Shown: positions 1 to 10,758 of the stretch, piece by piece
How the letters are laid out: each line of letters starts with the position of its first letter
Numbering within the stretch: the stretch's first letter is position 1
Assembly: GCF_901709675.1 (NCBI RefSeq)
Contig: NC_051098.1
Coordinates: 921,500 to 985,499, forward strand
Direction of reading: 5' to 3'
DNA from: Syngnathus acus
Lineage: Eukaryota; Chordata; Actinopteri; Syngnathiformes; Syngnathidae
DNA: 64,000 nt
Translations under genes and position numbers: made by a program
The notes under the pieces: model-generated
Databases searched by the model: none
The model's input: the letters and a program-made list of their open reading frames with translations, nothing else
Told to the model about the DNA's origin: nothing

Positions 1-293
1 ACATTGCGTGATTGTCGTGGAACGGCAGAGACAGCAGCTGTCGCGGGAAGCAGTAGTAACATCTTAATATTGAGACTAAAAATTGCAAATCCTGTTGCCA
101 CATTCAGGGGAAACGAAGCTACCGAATTAATAATTGAACATAAAGGAGAACAGTGAGTTTATTCTTTGATCTTGTGCAAGGTTATTATTATTAAAATAGT
201 TCGCTCTTTTTTTAAATATAATGGTCAATCTGCAAGCACTGAAAATCTTATGTAATGTGATTTATTTTATTGTCTCTACGTGCATGGAATTGC

Positions 294-296
<3 letters not shown>
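1..296. other. No recognisable feature
   Basis: AT-rich sequence before the first microsatellite. No reading frame, repeat terminus or RNA gene was recognised on either strand. Confidence 0.5.
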
Positions 297-819
<523 letters not shown>

Positions 820-1096
820 AGAATTCGGGGGAGAATATTAATATAATTAAAATATTTGATAATTTCATTTACACTTCACTTGTACCACATCCAATGTGCC
901 AAACATTAATTCCAACAGAGAAAGCATGTTTTGTGATGTATTATTATTATTATTATTATTATTATTGGAAGAATTGGGGTAGACCAAAAAATATTTGATA
1001 ATTTCATTTACACAACACTTGTTGCACTGCATCCTTTGTGCCTAACATTAATTACTACAAAGCATGTTTTGTAATTTATTATTATTATTATTATTG
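820..1096. repeat. Tandem duplication (unit about 139 bp) with (ATT)n at each end
   Basis: Two diverged copies of the same stretch lie head to tail: GAAGAATT, then AATATTTGATAATTTC (first near 851, again near 990), then AGCATGTTTTGT, each followed by an ATT trinucleotide run (about 939-966 and 1078-1095). The period between matching landmarks is about 139 bp. Confidence 0.8.
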
Positions 1097-1911
1097 AACT
1101 CAAATAAATCCGAGGTAGTACGTATATAATACTTCGTGGATAAAGACTTTATGTTTGTGGTATTTGCGTCATCATTAAACGACTGAATTTGACATGATTG
1201 TCATCCTGCACCTGACTCGTATGACATGACTGGAATGACAGACTGACCAGGCAATCCGAACGAAGAAAGAATGGTTACTCCCCTTTGTGTAGTTACGCCA
1301 AAAGATGTACTGTTTATGCTCTGTCTTGGATTTATAAACAATCATGCAGGGTGAATGAGGAAAAAATAGGCTTACTGATGATTCACATTTCTGAGTTGTT
1401 CTGAGCTTTCAGCTCCTGGTTTGACAATAATTTATTGGCAGTCAGTATATAACTTTAGCATTTATAAAAAACTAAAATACAAAAACTCGGATGGAAAGAG
1501 AGTAGAATTATCGTAAATTGACATTGTCAGGAGCCTATATCAATATAAATATACAAATATATTCAAATTTACACTGCCCCAACATAGTGTTCATTCATTC
1601 AGCTCCATCAATTATCGAAGATCGTCTTTTACCTGCCTTTGACAGGTGTTTTTCTTTTATCTCCTCATCTTCTCTTTCCACATCCTGCACCATCCTCTGC
1701 TACATTTAGCTGGTAGACTGAAGTCATGGCGTTAGACAGTAGACATGTCATAGTCTGTCATATTTCCCCTTGTCACCCAACAACCAGGGGTCGTCACCTC
1801 CTCCTTTTCTTCCTTTTCTCCTGCTGCTGCAAGGATTTCCTCCTCTCCCCTTCATCACCATCTCCACATCAGCGCACGCAGATGTGGAAAAAAAAACCTC
1901 AGCCTCAAGTT
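1097..1911. other. No recognisable feature
   Basis: No TE terminus or credible coding sequence. Short open frames such as 1726-1926 (66 codons) have no recognisable domain and are not called. Confidence 0.45.
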
Positions 1912-2040
1912 TTCAGTCCTTCATAGTAAGATTTAAGATGAACAAATGAATATTTTCAGTCCTTCATAGTGAGATTTAAGATGAACAAATGAATATTTTC
2001 AGTCCTTCATAGTGAGATTTAAGATGAACAAATGAATATT
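1912..2040. repeat. 43-bp tandem repeat, 3 copies
   Basis: The unit containing TTCAGTCCTTCATAGT and AAGATGAACAAATGAATA occurs three times in a row with almost no divergence, only an A/G difference in the first copy. The low divergence points to recent slippage or unequal exchange. Confidence 0.93.
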
Positions 2041-2274
2041 TACAAAGAATATATTCACCCTATGTAAGTGTTTTATAATATAATAAATATAATAAAAATA
2101 TTTAAATCTCTTCACACAATTTTTCCCACAACTTTAACTTCAAAATCATAGACATATTTAGCGTATCAAAATTTGCTAAAATAATGGCACAAAAAATCAA
2201 GGAATTTTTTTTACAAGAAATATGTACAACTATGGGTTAACATTTCTGTTGTGACTAACTAAATGTGATTAATC
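2041..2274. other. AT-rich spacer, no feature seen
   Basis: Low-complexity AT-rich sequence with nothing recognisable. Confidence 0.45.
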
Positions 2275-2275
2275 T

Positions 2276-2346
2276 GGGAGTGGCTGGTGGTGTAGGGGTA
2301 CACGCGCTTGTCTTGTGTGCCGACACCGTGAGTCCGATTCCCACAT
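2276..2346 (+). repeat. tRNA-derived SINE head (candidate)
   Basis: A tRNA-like stretch with an A-box-like block (TGGCTGGTGGTGTAGGGGTA) and, about 45 nt on, a B-box-like block (GAGTCCGATTCCC). It runs straight into a GTGC-rich microsatellite. This is consistent with the pol III promoter half of a SINE unlike the two SINE families elsewhere in the window. No TSD was seen. Confidence 0.4.
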
Positions 2347-2347
2347 A

Positions 2348-2416
2348 TGACGGTGTGCGCGCGTGTGCGTGCGTGCGTGTGCGCGTGCGTGTGTGTTGCG
2401 TGCGTGCGTGTGCGAC
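2348..2416. repeat. (GTGC/GTGT)n alternating purine-pyrimidine repeat
   Basis: Alternating G/C and T/C tract dominated by GTGCGTGC. Tracts of this kind can adopt Z-DNA; that is general knowledge, not shown here. Confidence 0.85.
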
Positions 2417-2433
2417 AAAAAAAAATAAAAATA

Positions 2434-2997
2434 CCGTATTGGCTCGAATATAAGATGATGTTTTTTGCATTGAAATAAGACTGAAAAAGTGGAGTCGTCT
2501 TACATTCGGGGTATAGACATTATACCCATTCACTTGTGCGCAGTGGTAAATTAAAGGTTGCTGGTACCGACTGAGTATGTTGCTGTGATCGTGTGCGTCT
2601 TTGACACAAAGTGAGTATATACATTTCATTGTTACGACTGTCCACTGTTGTGCCGTTTGTCCGATCGCGGTTTGCTTCGTGTGTGCGCCGTTTGATTGAC
2701 AGCTCCGGCGCGCTCCTTTAAGTTTGCCTCGCATCGTACGAGTAGCCGTTACGCAGCGGCACGGCGACTAACGGTCACCAGCAAATGTATTTTGTTGTCT
2801 CGATGACTTATGTTTGGTGTGTTTGCCGAGAGTATTTCATTTATGGTTATTTAGTATAGCAGAACCGTTACGCGCAGTTAGTTATGTAATGTGTGCTGTC
2901 TACTAGTGTTGTGTCACGTCAGAAGTTGAGCGTTGAATTACGTGCTGTATTTCTGTCTGTTGCAGAACCGCACACACGCACACACACACACACACAT

Positions 2998-3049
<52 letters not shown>

Positions 3050-3758
3050 CACACACTTCACACACTTCATTCAATAATCACACACACAAGAATCACATTC
3101 ACACACCCAAAGACTCACCCATGTACACTACACACACCTGGTCTCACATCCTTACAACCAAGCATGTGCCTATACCCTTTTGCCAGTTTGCCTGTAGGCC
3201 CCTATGAGCTACAGTGCCTGTTACTTTTTTGCCAATAATTCAGTAAAGCAATCAAAACTGAACTACGTCGTCCCTCCCGTGTTCTGACCGACACCCGGGG
3301 GCGAAAAGAGCATAACCATCCAAGCCGACCCCCTATACAGTCCTCAGGCTCCCCAACAATAGCGGTAGCAGTTTGCATTATTTTATTGCAATGTTTTTCC
3401 TTCTTCAGATTTGTTTCAAGACTACAGTTAGAGTTAGACTTCACTTTGATGGTTAATACAGTTATTGCAATTTTGTTGTTTTATCACAGTAGATTGGTTT
3501 ATTTACATTTCAAAAACCAGAAGGCATTCATTTACAAATGTGATTGCACTTGAGTTTACATGTATAAATGTTCAAATATTAAGATGTGACAGACAGTTTT
3601 TGCATGATTTGAATGAGGCAAAATAACATGCTTTTTCTCTCGAATATATTGTTATAATCATTTGTTTCAGATGTAATAATTTTCTGTGTAAAAATTACAT
3701 TTGGTGTTCAAAAAGTAAAAAGTAAGTAATTAGGGTCGTCTTATATTCGGGCCAACAC

Positions 3759-3760
<2 letters not shown>
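2434..3760 (+). mobile_element. MITE-A copy 1, TA-flanked non-autonomous DNA transposon
   Basis: The ends are CCGTATTGGCTCGAATATAA on the left and the inverted form TATATTCGGGCCAACACGG on the right. Each is flanked by TA, which fits a Tc1/mariner-type TA target duplication. The 1.33 kb interior holds a CA microsatellite (about 2966-3052) and no transposase frame. Four more copies (3800-5473, 10759-11430, 24727-25504, 34652-35277) share interior sequence, which confirms a dispersed family. It could be a truncated derivative of a larger autonomous element that is not present here. Confidence 0.8.
2966..3052. repeat. (CA)n microsatellite inside MITE-A
   Basis: CACA tract with minor interruptions. 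The equivalent position in the copies at 3800-5473 and 10759-11430 carries a GTGT tract on the opposite strand, so the microsatellite belongs to the family. Confidence 0.95.

Positions 3761-3799
<39 letters not shown>
3761..3799. repeat. (TA)n microsatellite between two MITE-A copies
   Basis: Pure TA run joining the right end of MITE-A copy 1 to the truncated end of copy 2. It probably grew from the TA target site. Confidence 0.9.
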
Positions 3800-3801
<2 letters not shown>

Positions 3802-4171
3802 CTTTACTGAATTATTGGCAAAAAAGTCAGTGCCTGTTACTTTTTGGCTCATAGGGGCATACAGGCAAACTGGCCAAAGTGTATAGGCAAGCACATGTTT
3901 GGTCGTAAGGATGTGAGAGCAGGTGTGTGTAGTGTACATGGGTGAGTCTTTGGTTGCGTGAATGTGATTCTTGTGTGTGATTATTGTATGAAGCGTGTGA
4001 AGGGTGTGTGGAGTGTGTGTGTGTGGTGTGTGTGTGGGTGGTGTGTGGTGTGTGGTTCTGCAACATACAGAAATACAGCACGTAAGTCAATGCTCAACTT
4101 CTGACGTCACACAACACTAGTAGACGTCACACATTACATAACTAACTGCGCGTAACGGTTCCGCTATACTA

Positions 4172-4534
4172 TCCATCCATCCATTTTCCGAACCGCTTAG
4201 TCCCCACGGGGGTCGCGGGCGTGCTGGAGCCTATCCCAGCCGTCATCGGGCAGTAGGCGGGGGACACCCTGAACCGGTTGCCAGCCAATCGCAGGGCACA
4301 CAGAGACAAACAACCATTCGCACTCGCACTCACACCTAGGGACAATTTGGAGTCTTCAATCGGCCTACCAAGCATGTTCTTGGGATGTGGGAGGAAACCG
4401 GAGTGCCCGGAGAAAACCCACGCGGGCCCGGGGAGAACATGCAAACTCCGCACAGGGAGGGCCGGAGGTGGAATCGAACCCGCACCCTCCTAACTGTGAG
4501 GCGGACGTGCTACCCAGAGCGCCACAGAGCCGCC
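4172..4534 (-). mobile_element. SINE-1 (tRNA-derived), full length with 12-bp TSD
   Basis: On the minus strand it starts with a tRNA-like head: A-box block GTGGCGCTCTGGGTAGCACG and a perfect B box GGTTCGATTCC. The body carries TGGAGTTTGCATGTTCTCC and TGCGATTGGCTGGCAACC, and it ends in an ATGGATGGATGGA tail. It is flanked by TCCGCTATACTA at 4160-4171 and 4535-4546, so the insertion into MITE-A is exact. The tail resembles that of Rex3, its likely LINE partner. Confidence 0.93.
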
Positions 4535-4831
4535 TCCGCTATACTAAATAACCATAAATGAAATACTCTCGGCAACACACCAAACATAAGTCCGACCGCT
4601 GAGCCAAAAGGCACCGTTAGTCGCCATGCCGCTGCGTAACGGCTACTCGTACGATGCAAGGCAAACTTAAAGGAGCGCGCCGAAGCTATCAATCAAACGG
4701 CGCATACACGAAACAAACCGCGATCAGAAAACGGCACAACAGTAGACAGTAGTAACAATGAAATGTATCTACTCACTTTGTGTCAAAGACGCACACGATC
4801 ACAGCAACCTACTCATTCGATACCAGCAACC

Positions 4832-5148
4832 AGCTCAGTGGCCTAGTGGTAGAGTGTCCGCCCTGAGACTGGAAGGTTGTGGGTTCAAACCCCGGCCGGG
4901 TCATACCAAAGACTATAAAAATGGGACCCATTGCCTCCCTGCTTGGCACTCAGCATTAAGGGTTGGAATTGGGGGGTTAGATCACCAAATGATTCCCGAG
5001 CGCGGCACCGCTGCTGCTCACTGCTCCCCTCTCCCCCAGGGGATGGATTAAAATCACATGGGGATGGGTTAAATGCAGAGGACAAATTTCACCACACCCA
5101 GATGTGTGTGTGACAATCATTGGGACTTTAACTTTTCTTAACTTTTTA
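4832..5148 (+). mobile_element. SINE-2 (tRNA-derived), near full length
   Basis: tRNA-like head with A box TGGCCTAGTGGTAGAGTGTC and B box GGTTCAAACCCCG (near 4882). The body runs through CATACCAAAGACTATAAAAA and GATTCCCGAGCGCGGCACC, and the 3' end has TTAAC-type repeats. It splits MITE-A copy 2 between GATACCAGCAAC and CTTTAACTTAACGC, which are contiguous in the copy at 10759-11430. The family recurs at 17838, 31245, 47497, 58504 and 61626. Confidence 0.9.
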
Positions 5149-5473
5149 ACCTTTAACTTAACGCTGCGCACAAGCTCCAACAATCGCGATAAACTGAGGT
5201 AACTCACGCGAGGCTTAAGGCGCGGTGACGTAACTTTCCAACATTTTAACATCAACATAGGAACCTTTCTAACAGCTATTTTTATTTTTCTTCTTTTTGA
5301 CAGGGGTTCGCTTTGGCCTGGGGAGTTAAGTTCAGCATTCGCTTTAAAGATATCTGGCGCCATCTAGCGTTGTGAATGGGTATAATGTCTAGACCCCGAA
5401 TGTAAGACGACCCCCTCTTTTTCAGTCTTATTTCAATGCAAAAAAACACCGTCTTATATTCGGGACAATGCAG

Positions 5474-5525
5474 TATATATATATATATGTATATATATAT
5501 ACATATATATGTATATATATATATA
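5474..5525. repeat. (TA)n microsatellite, left flank of Rex3
   Basis: TA run with scattered GTA and ACA interruptions. A matching TA run resumes at 8664, so the Rex3 copy lies within what was one TA-rich site. Confidence 0.9.
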
Positions 5526-8500
5526 TCCATCCATCCTCTTCCGCTTATCCGGGGTCGGGTCGCGGGGGCAGCAGCTTTAGGAGGGACTCCCAGACTTCCC
5601 TCTCCCCAGCCACTTCATCCAGCTCATCCCAGGGGATCCCAAGGCGTTCCCAGGCCAGCTGAGAGACATAGTCTCTCCAGCGCATCCTGGGTCGTCCCCG
5701 GGGTCTCCTACCAGTAGGATATGCCCGGAACACCTCTCCAGGGAGGCGTCCATAGATCGACCGGTAAATCGAGAGCTTTGCCTTTTGGCTCAGCTCTCTC
5801 TTCACCATGACGGACCGGTACAGAGTCCGCATTACACTGCACCGATCCGCCTGTCGATCTCGTGCTCCATCCTGCCCTCACTCGTGAACAAGACCCCAAG
5901 ATACTTGAACTCCTCCACTTGGGGCAGGATCTCATCCCCGATCCGGGGAGGGCATTCCACCCTTTTCCGACCGAGGACCATGGACTCGGATTTGGAGGTG
6001 CTGACCCTCATCCCGACCGCTTCACCCTCGGCTGCGAACCGCTCCAGTGAGAGCTGGAGATCACGGCCTGAAGAAGCCAACAGCACCACGTCATCTGCAA
6101 AAAGCAGAGACGCGAAGCTGAGGTCCCCAAACCGGACCCCCTCAACGCCTCGGCTGCGCCTAGAAATTCTGTCCATAAAAATTATGAACAGAATCGGTGA
6201 CAAAGGGCAGCCTTGGCGGAGTCCAACCCTCACTGGGAACGAATCCGACTTACTGCCGGAAATGCGGACCAAACTCTGGCATCGGTGATACAGGGACCGA
6301 ACCGCCCTCATCAGTTGGCTCGGCACCCCGTACTCCCGAAGCACCCTCCACAGAACCTCCCGAGGGACACGGTCAAACGCCTTCTAGAAGTCCACAAAAC
6401 ACATGTGGACTGGTTGGGCGAACTCCCATGCACCCTCGAGGATCCTGCCGAGGGTGTAGAGCTGGTCCACTGTTCCACGGCGAGGACGAAAGCCACACTG
6501 CTCCTCCTGAATCCGAGGTTCGACCTCCCGACGTACCGTCCTCTCCAGCACCCCTGAATAGACCTTACTAGGGAGGCTGAGGAGTGTGATTCCCCTGTAA
6601 TTGGAACACACCCTCCGGTCCCCCTTCTTAAAGAGGGGAACCACCACCCCAGTCTGCCAATCCAGAGGCACCGTCCCCGATGTCCACGCAATGCTGTAGA
6701 GACGTGTCAGCCATGACAGCCCCACAACATCCAGAGCCTTTAAGAACTCCGGGCGGATCTCATCCACCCCCGGGGCCATGCCACCAAGGAGTTTTTTAAC
6801 TACCTCAGTGACTTCAACCCCAGAGATTGGAGAGTCCGCCTCATAGTCTCCAGTCCCTGCTTCCACAATGGAAGGCGTGTCGGTGGAATTGAGGAGGTCT
6901 TCGAAGTATTCTCCCCACCGACTCACAACGTCCCGAGTTGAGGTCATCAGCACGCCATCTCCACTGTAAACAGTGTTGACTGTGCACTGCTTCCCCCTCC
7001 TGAGACGCCGGATGGTGGACCAGAATTTCCTCGAAGCCGTCCGGAAGTCATTTTCCATGGCCTTGCCAAACTCCTCCCACGCCCGGGTTTTTGCCTCAGC
7101 AACCGCCGAAGCCGCGTTCCGCTTGGCCATCCGGTACCTGTCAGCTGCCTCCGGAGTCCCGCAGGCCAAAACGGCCCGATAGGACTCCTTCAGCTTGACG
7201 GCATCCCTTACCGCCGGTGTCCACCAGCGGGTTCGGGGATTGCCGCTACGACAGGCACCAACGACCTTACGGCCACAGCTCCGGTCGGCTGCCTCAACAA
7301 TGGAGGCACGGAACATGGTCCACTCGGACTCAATGTCCCCCGCCTCCCCCGGGACGTGGGAAAAGCTCTGCCGGAGGTGGGAGTTGAAGCGCTTCTTGAC
7401 AGGGGATTCTGCCAGACGTTCCCAGCAGACGTTCCCAGCAGACCCTCACAGAGCGTTTGGGTCTGCCAGGTCGGACCAGCATCTTCCCCCACCATCGGAG
7501 CCAACCCACCACCAGGTGGTGATCAGTTGACAGCTCCGCCCCTCTCTTCACCCGAGTGTCCAAAACATGCGGCCCAAATCCGATGACACGAATACAAAGT
7601 CGATCATCGAACTGCGGCCGAGGGTGTCCTGGTGCCAAGTGCACACATGGACACCCTTATGCTTGAACATGGTGTTCATTATAGAAAATCCGTGTCGAGC
7701 ACAGAAGTCCAATAATAGAACACCGCTCGGGTTCAGATCGGGGGGGCCGTTCCTCCCAATCACGCCCTTCCAGGTCTCACTGTCATTGCCCACGTGAGCA
7801 TTGAAGTCACCCAGTAGAACGATGGAGTCCCCAGAAGGAGCGCTCTCCAGCATTTCCTACAGGGACTCCAAGAAGGGTGGGTACTCTGCGCTGCCGTTTG
7901 GTGCATAGACACAAACAACAGTCAGGACCCGTCCCCCCACCCGAAGGCGGAGGGAGGCTACCCTCTCGTTCACCGGGGTGAACCCCAATGTGCAAGCGCC
8001 CAGCTTGGGGGCAATAAGTATAACCACACCTGCTCGACGCCTCTCACCGTGGGCAACTCCAGAGTGGAAGAGAGTCCAGCCCCTCTCGAGAGGGCTTGTA
8101 CCGGAACCCAAACTGTGCATGGAGGCAAGTCCGACTATATCTAGTCGGAACCTTTCTGCCTCGCACACCAGCTCGGGCTCCTTTCCAGCCAGAGAGGTGA
8201 CATTCCATGTCCCAAGAGCCAGCTTCTGCAGCCGGGGATCAGACCACCAAGGTCCCTGCCTTTGGCCGCCGCCCAGCTCACACTGCACCTGACCCCTTTG
8301 GCCCCTCCCACAGGTGGTGAGCCCATGGGAAGGGGGACCCACGTTTCCTTTTCGGGCTGTGCCCGGCCGGGCCCCATGGGCGAAGGCCCGGCCACCAGAC
8401 GCTCGCCTTCGAGCCCCGCCTCCAGGCCTGGCTCCAGAGGGGGGCCCCGGTGACCCGCGTCCGGGCGAGGGAAAACGAGATCCATTTGTTTTTATCATCA

Positions 8501-8661
8501 TAAGGGGCTAATGTGAGCCGTGCTTTGTCTGGCCCCTCACCTAGGACCCGTTTGCTATGGGTGACCCTACCAGGGGCATGAAGCCCCAGACAACATGGCT
8601 CCTAGGATCATAGGGGCACGCAAACCCCTCCACCACGATAAGGTGACGACTCACGGAGGGG
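5526..8661 (-). mobile_element. Rex3: Rex3 non-LTR retrotransposon (RTE clade), near full length, copy 1
   Basis: The minus-strand element begins CCCCTCCGTGAGTCGTCACC at 8661 and ends in a GGATGGATGGA tail at about 5526. The sequence contains CGGTGACAAAGGGCAGCC (near 6197) and, on the minus strand, TGGCAGACTGGGGTGGTGGT (near 6660), the blocks I recall as the diagnostic Rex3 PCR primer sites. Both ends abut TA microsatellite. Compared with the copy at 49191-52537, about 240 bp of the 3' coding part is missing near 5750. It is 3.1 kb long, close to a complete RTE-type element. Confidence 0.92.
5545..8501 (-). pseudogene. Rex3 endonuclease-reverse transcriptase, broken
   Basis: This would encode the single polyprotein of an RTE-type LINE: an APE-type endonuclease that nicks target DNA and a reverse transcriptase that primes from the nick. 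Endonuclease motifs are visible in pieces: [10 protein letters not shown] (about 8200), [19 protein letters not shown] (about 7800) and [17 protein letters not shown] motifs follow: APGVDEIRPEFLKALD (about 6750), QCGFRPRRGTVDQL, GLRQGCPLSPILF and LLFADDVVLLASS (about 6090). The frame is cut by an in-frame TAG at about 7858, frameshifts near 7560 and 7330, a TAG just after HMCFVDF at about 6384, and an in-frame deletion of about 240 bp after SIYRSIY near 5760. It cannot make a full protein. The order of domains and motif wording leave little doubt about the family. Confidence 0.9.
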
Positions 8662-8663
8662 AC

Positions 8664-8706
<43 letters not shown>

Positions 8707-8745
8707 TCACACACTCACACACACAATACACTATATATATACACA
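8664..8745. repeat. (TA)n then AC/CA-rich tract, right flank of Rex3
   Basis: TA run followed by CACACTCACACACACA-type sequence and a second short TA run. It is the continuation of the microsatellite interrupted by Rex3. Confidence 0.85.
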
Positions 8746-9037
8746 AGACGGGTGAATGAGTCTAAGACACACTGGTTGCTTGTCAACACATATGGCTACA
8801 TTGACGATGATGACGTAGAAACATTTAAGCATTCAGCAGACTGCTTGAACTTACTGCTGTCATTTTTTCCTTTTACATTATACAGTTGGTCGAAGTCTAG
8901 ACACAATTGTTTTATGCCCTTATTTTGTTCTCCACTAAAAAGTGGACAGACAGAACAGAGGTGAACTTACAAATTAAAATTAAACATAATGGAATTATGA
9001 AATTTGATATGTGAATTATGAATCAAATAATTTATAT
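8746..9037. other. No recognisable feature
   Basis: Short stretch with a 70-codon frame (8752-8964) that has no recognisable domain. Confidence 0.4.
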
Positions 9038-9048
9038 ACAAACTAAAT

Positions 9049-9403
9049 CCATCCATTCATCCATTTTCTATACCTCTTGTCCCCACAGGGGTCGCGGGCG
9101 TGCTGGAGCATATCCCAGCAGTCATCGGGCAGTAGGCAGGGGGACACCCTGAACTGGTTGCCAGCCAATCGCAGGGCACACAGAAACGAACAACCATTCG
9201 CACTCGCATTCACACTTAGGGACACTTTGGAGTGTTCAATCGGCCTACCAAGCATGTTTTTGGGATGTGGGAGGAAACCGGAGTGCCCTGAGAAAACCCA
9301 CGTGGGCACGGGGAGAACATGCAAACTCCACACAGGTAGGGCCGGAGGTGGAATCGAACCCTCACCCTCCTAACTGTGAGGCGGACGTGCTAACCAGTGC
9401 GCC
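9049..9403 (-). mobile_element. SINE-1, full length with 11-bp TSD
   Basis: Same family as 4172-4534: B box GGTTCGATTCC on the minus strand near 9355, body block TGGAGTTTGCATGTTCTCC, and tail of GGATG repeats at the left. Flanks ACAAACTAAAT occur at 9038-9048 and again at 9404-9414. Confidence 0.95.
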
Positions 9404-9489
9404 ACAAACTAAATGCTTTATAAAAAAACAATAACATTCAATTGTGAAAGACACAATTATAATATACTAATCATATTATACATACAAGT

Positions 9490-9796
9490 CATAAGAAACC
9501 TGCTCCGTCCTGCTTCAATGACTACCGCCCCGTGGCACTTACGCCCATCATCATGAAGTGCTTGAGCGGCTTGTCATGGAGCACATCCGATCCGTTCTCC
9601 CCCCCACCATTGACCCCTTCCAGTTTGCGTACCGAGCCAAACGGTCCTCTGAGGATGCCATCTGCTCTGCCCTCCACTCGGCCCTCACCCACCTGGAGGG
9701 GAGGGACTCGTATGTGAGGTTGCTGTTTGTGGACTTCAGTTCTGCCTTCAACACCATTGTGCCACAACGTCTCATCAGCAAACTTGACAAGCTCTT
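9490..9796 (+). pseudogene. Rex1-like LINE reverse transcriptase fragment
   Basis: About 100 codons of RT, in two overlapping frames: [13 protein letters not shown], then [28 protein letters not shown] (about 9617-9665) and [18 protein letters not shown] (about 9720-9775). These correspond to RT blocks 2 to 3 of Rex1/L2-type LINEs, with the first catalytic Asp in [10 protein letters not shown] one-base shift lies near 9555. It stops abruptly at 9796, where it is joined to the 3' half of a SINE-1 (see that entry). Confidence 0.8.
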
Positions 9797-9940
9797 TGTG
9801 TGCCCTGCGATTGGCTGACAACCAATACAAGGTGTCCCCCGCCAACTGCCCGATGACTGCTGGGATAGGCTCCAGCACGCCCACGACCCCCGTGGGCGGT
9901 ACAGAAGATGGATGGATGGATGGATGGATGGATGGATGGA
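9797..9940 (+). repeat. SINE-1 3' half fused to LINE fragment
   Basis: Begins TGTGTGCCCTGCGATTGG, an internal SINE-1 position, and runs to the GGATG tail (six repeats, about 9908-9940). The tRNA head is absent. The head is replaced by Rex1-like RT sequence. Confidence 0.85.
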
Positions 9941-10544
9941 CTTCAATATTTAAGAGAAAAAAGTAAGATTCTGGTTTTCTAGGAAAATGCATGTGTGCAC
10001 AATTATTAGACAACTATTGGTGTGCAGAATTACTATGCAACTAAAGTAAAAATGGAAATTTTCCCATCTTTATTTTCATTTGTTAAAATGAGAATAATTA
10101 ACAATCAACTAAAAAACTACTAATTAGAACCCTTGTGCAGTGAAATATAATTGACCATGAAACGCATTATTTTGTCCAGGAAATGGCACACTGTTTGAAG
10201 TGTGACAACTCAGTAATTTATGAATACTTTTTTACTTTCAACCACTCAAATTGTTCAGTGGCATGAGACCTATCCATACATATGTATTGTTCATTTATTT
10301 GTTTGTATTTCATACCCTTTACAGGCAATATAAAAGCAATATTGTGCCATGAGCACAAATAACTATGATGCACAGCGTATTGCCCTATGCGTAGTGTGCG
10401 CAAAAATTTACCTGCTCAAATGTGCAGGGATGACACGCGCTTTCGTGACTGTACATTCTTGTGCATGACTGCATACCAAGACACGACAAAAAAATGAGAC
10501 TGTTCCGGGTCGATTTTGTGCATGCAAACTCACTCTACAAGAAC
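9941..10544. other. No recognisable feature
   Basis: AT-rich sequence with no TE terminus or credible gene. Confidence 0.45.
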
Positions 10545-10758
10545 ATACGTGTCGGATGTGATGGTCCCCAGCCTCACACGCTGTCTCCTGTTGGTCAGGA
10601 AGCTGGTGATCTCACTGACAGGTGGAGGCAGGCACCGCGAGCTGGATGAGCTTCTGGTGGAGGATGTCAGGAGCGATGGTGTTGAACGCCAAGCTGAAGT
10701 CCACAAACAGGATCCTGGCGTACTTCCCTCCGGTGTCAAGGTGGTGCTGGATGAAGTG
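10545..10758 (-). pseudogene. Rex1-like LINE reverse transcriptase fragment
   Basis: On the minus strand this is closely similar to 61080-61280 (shared blocks: ACCGCGAGCTGGATGAGCTT, AACGCCAAGCTGAAGTCCAC, both as printed on the plus strand). It covers the RT region that reads FVDFSLAFN in the longer copy. Only about 70 codons survive. Its high-coordinate end runs directly into MITE-A interior at the shared string GGTCGTAAGGATGTGAG. Confidence 0.8.

Larger units (their letters stand above)
3800..5473 (-). mobile_element. MITE-A copy 2, inverted, truncated, with two SINE insertions
   Basis: This is the reverse complement of the first part of MITE-A copy 1 (landmarks: ATTCAGTAAAGCAAT, the GTGT tract near 4010-4060, GACGTCACACAACACTAGTAG, the Tyr/Ser-free core up to ATTCGGGACAATGCAG). 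It lacks the distal half seen at 3245-3760 of copy 1. Two SINEs sit inside it (4172-4534 and 4832-5148). Together with copy 1 it makes a large inverted repeat around a TA spacer. Confidence 0.8.

Noticed and set aside
2893-3238. Thr-His repeat proteins
   Set aside because: They are translations of the CA microsatellite within MITE-A.
4850-4905. tRNA gene suggested by A and B boxes
   Set aside because: The boxes belong to the tRNA-derived head of SINE-2. The same head with the same body recurs at 61626, and the body follows directly, so it is not a stand-alone tRNA.
6197-6571. 124-codon plus-strand frame and neighbours
   Set aside because: Antisense shadows of the Rex3 RT.
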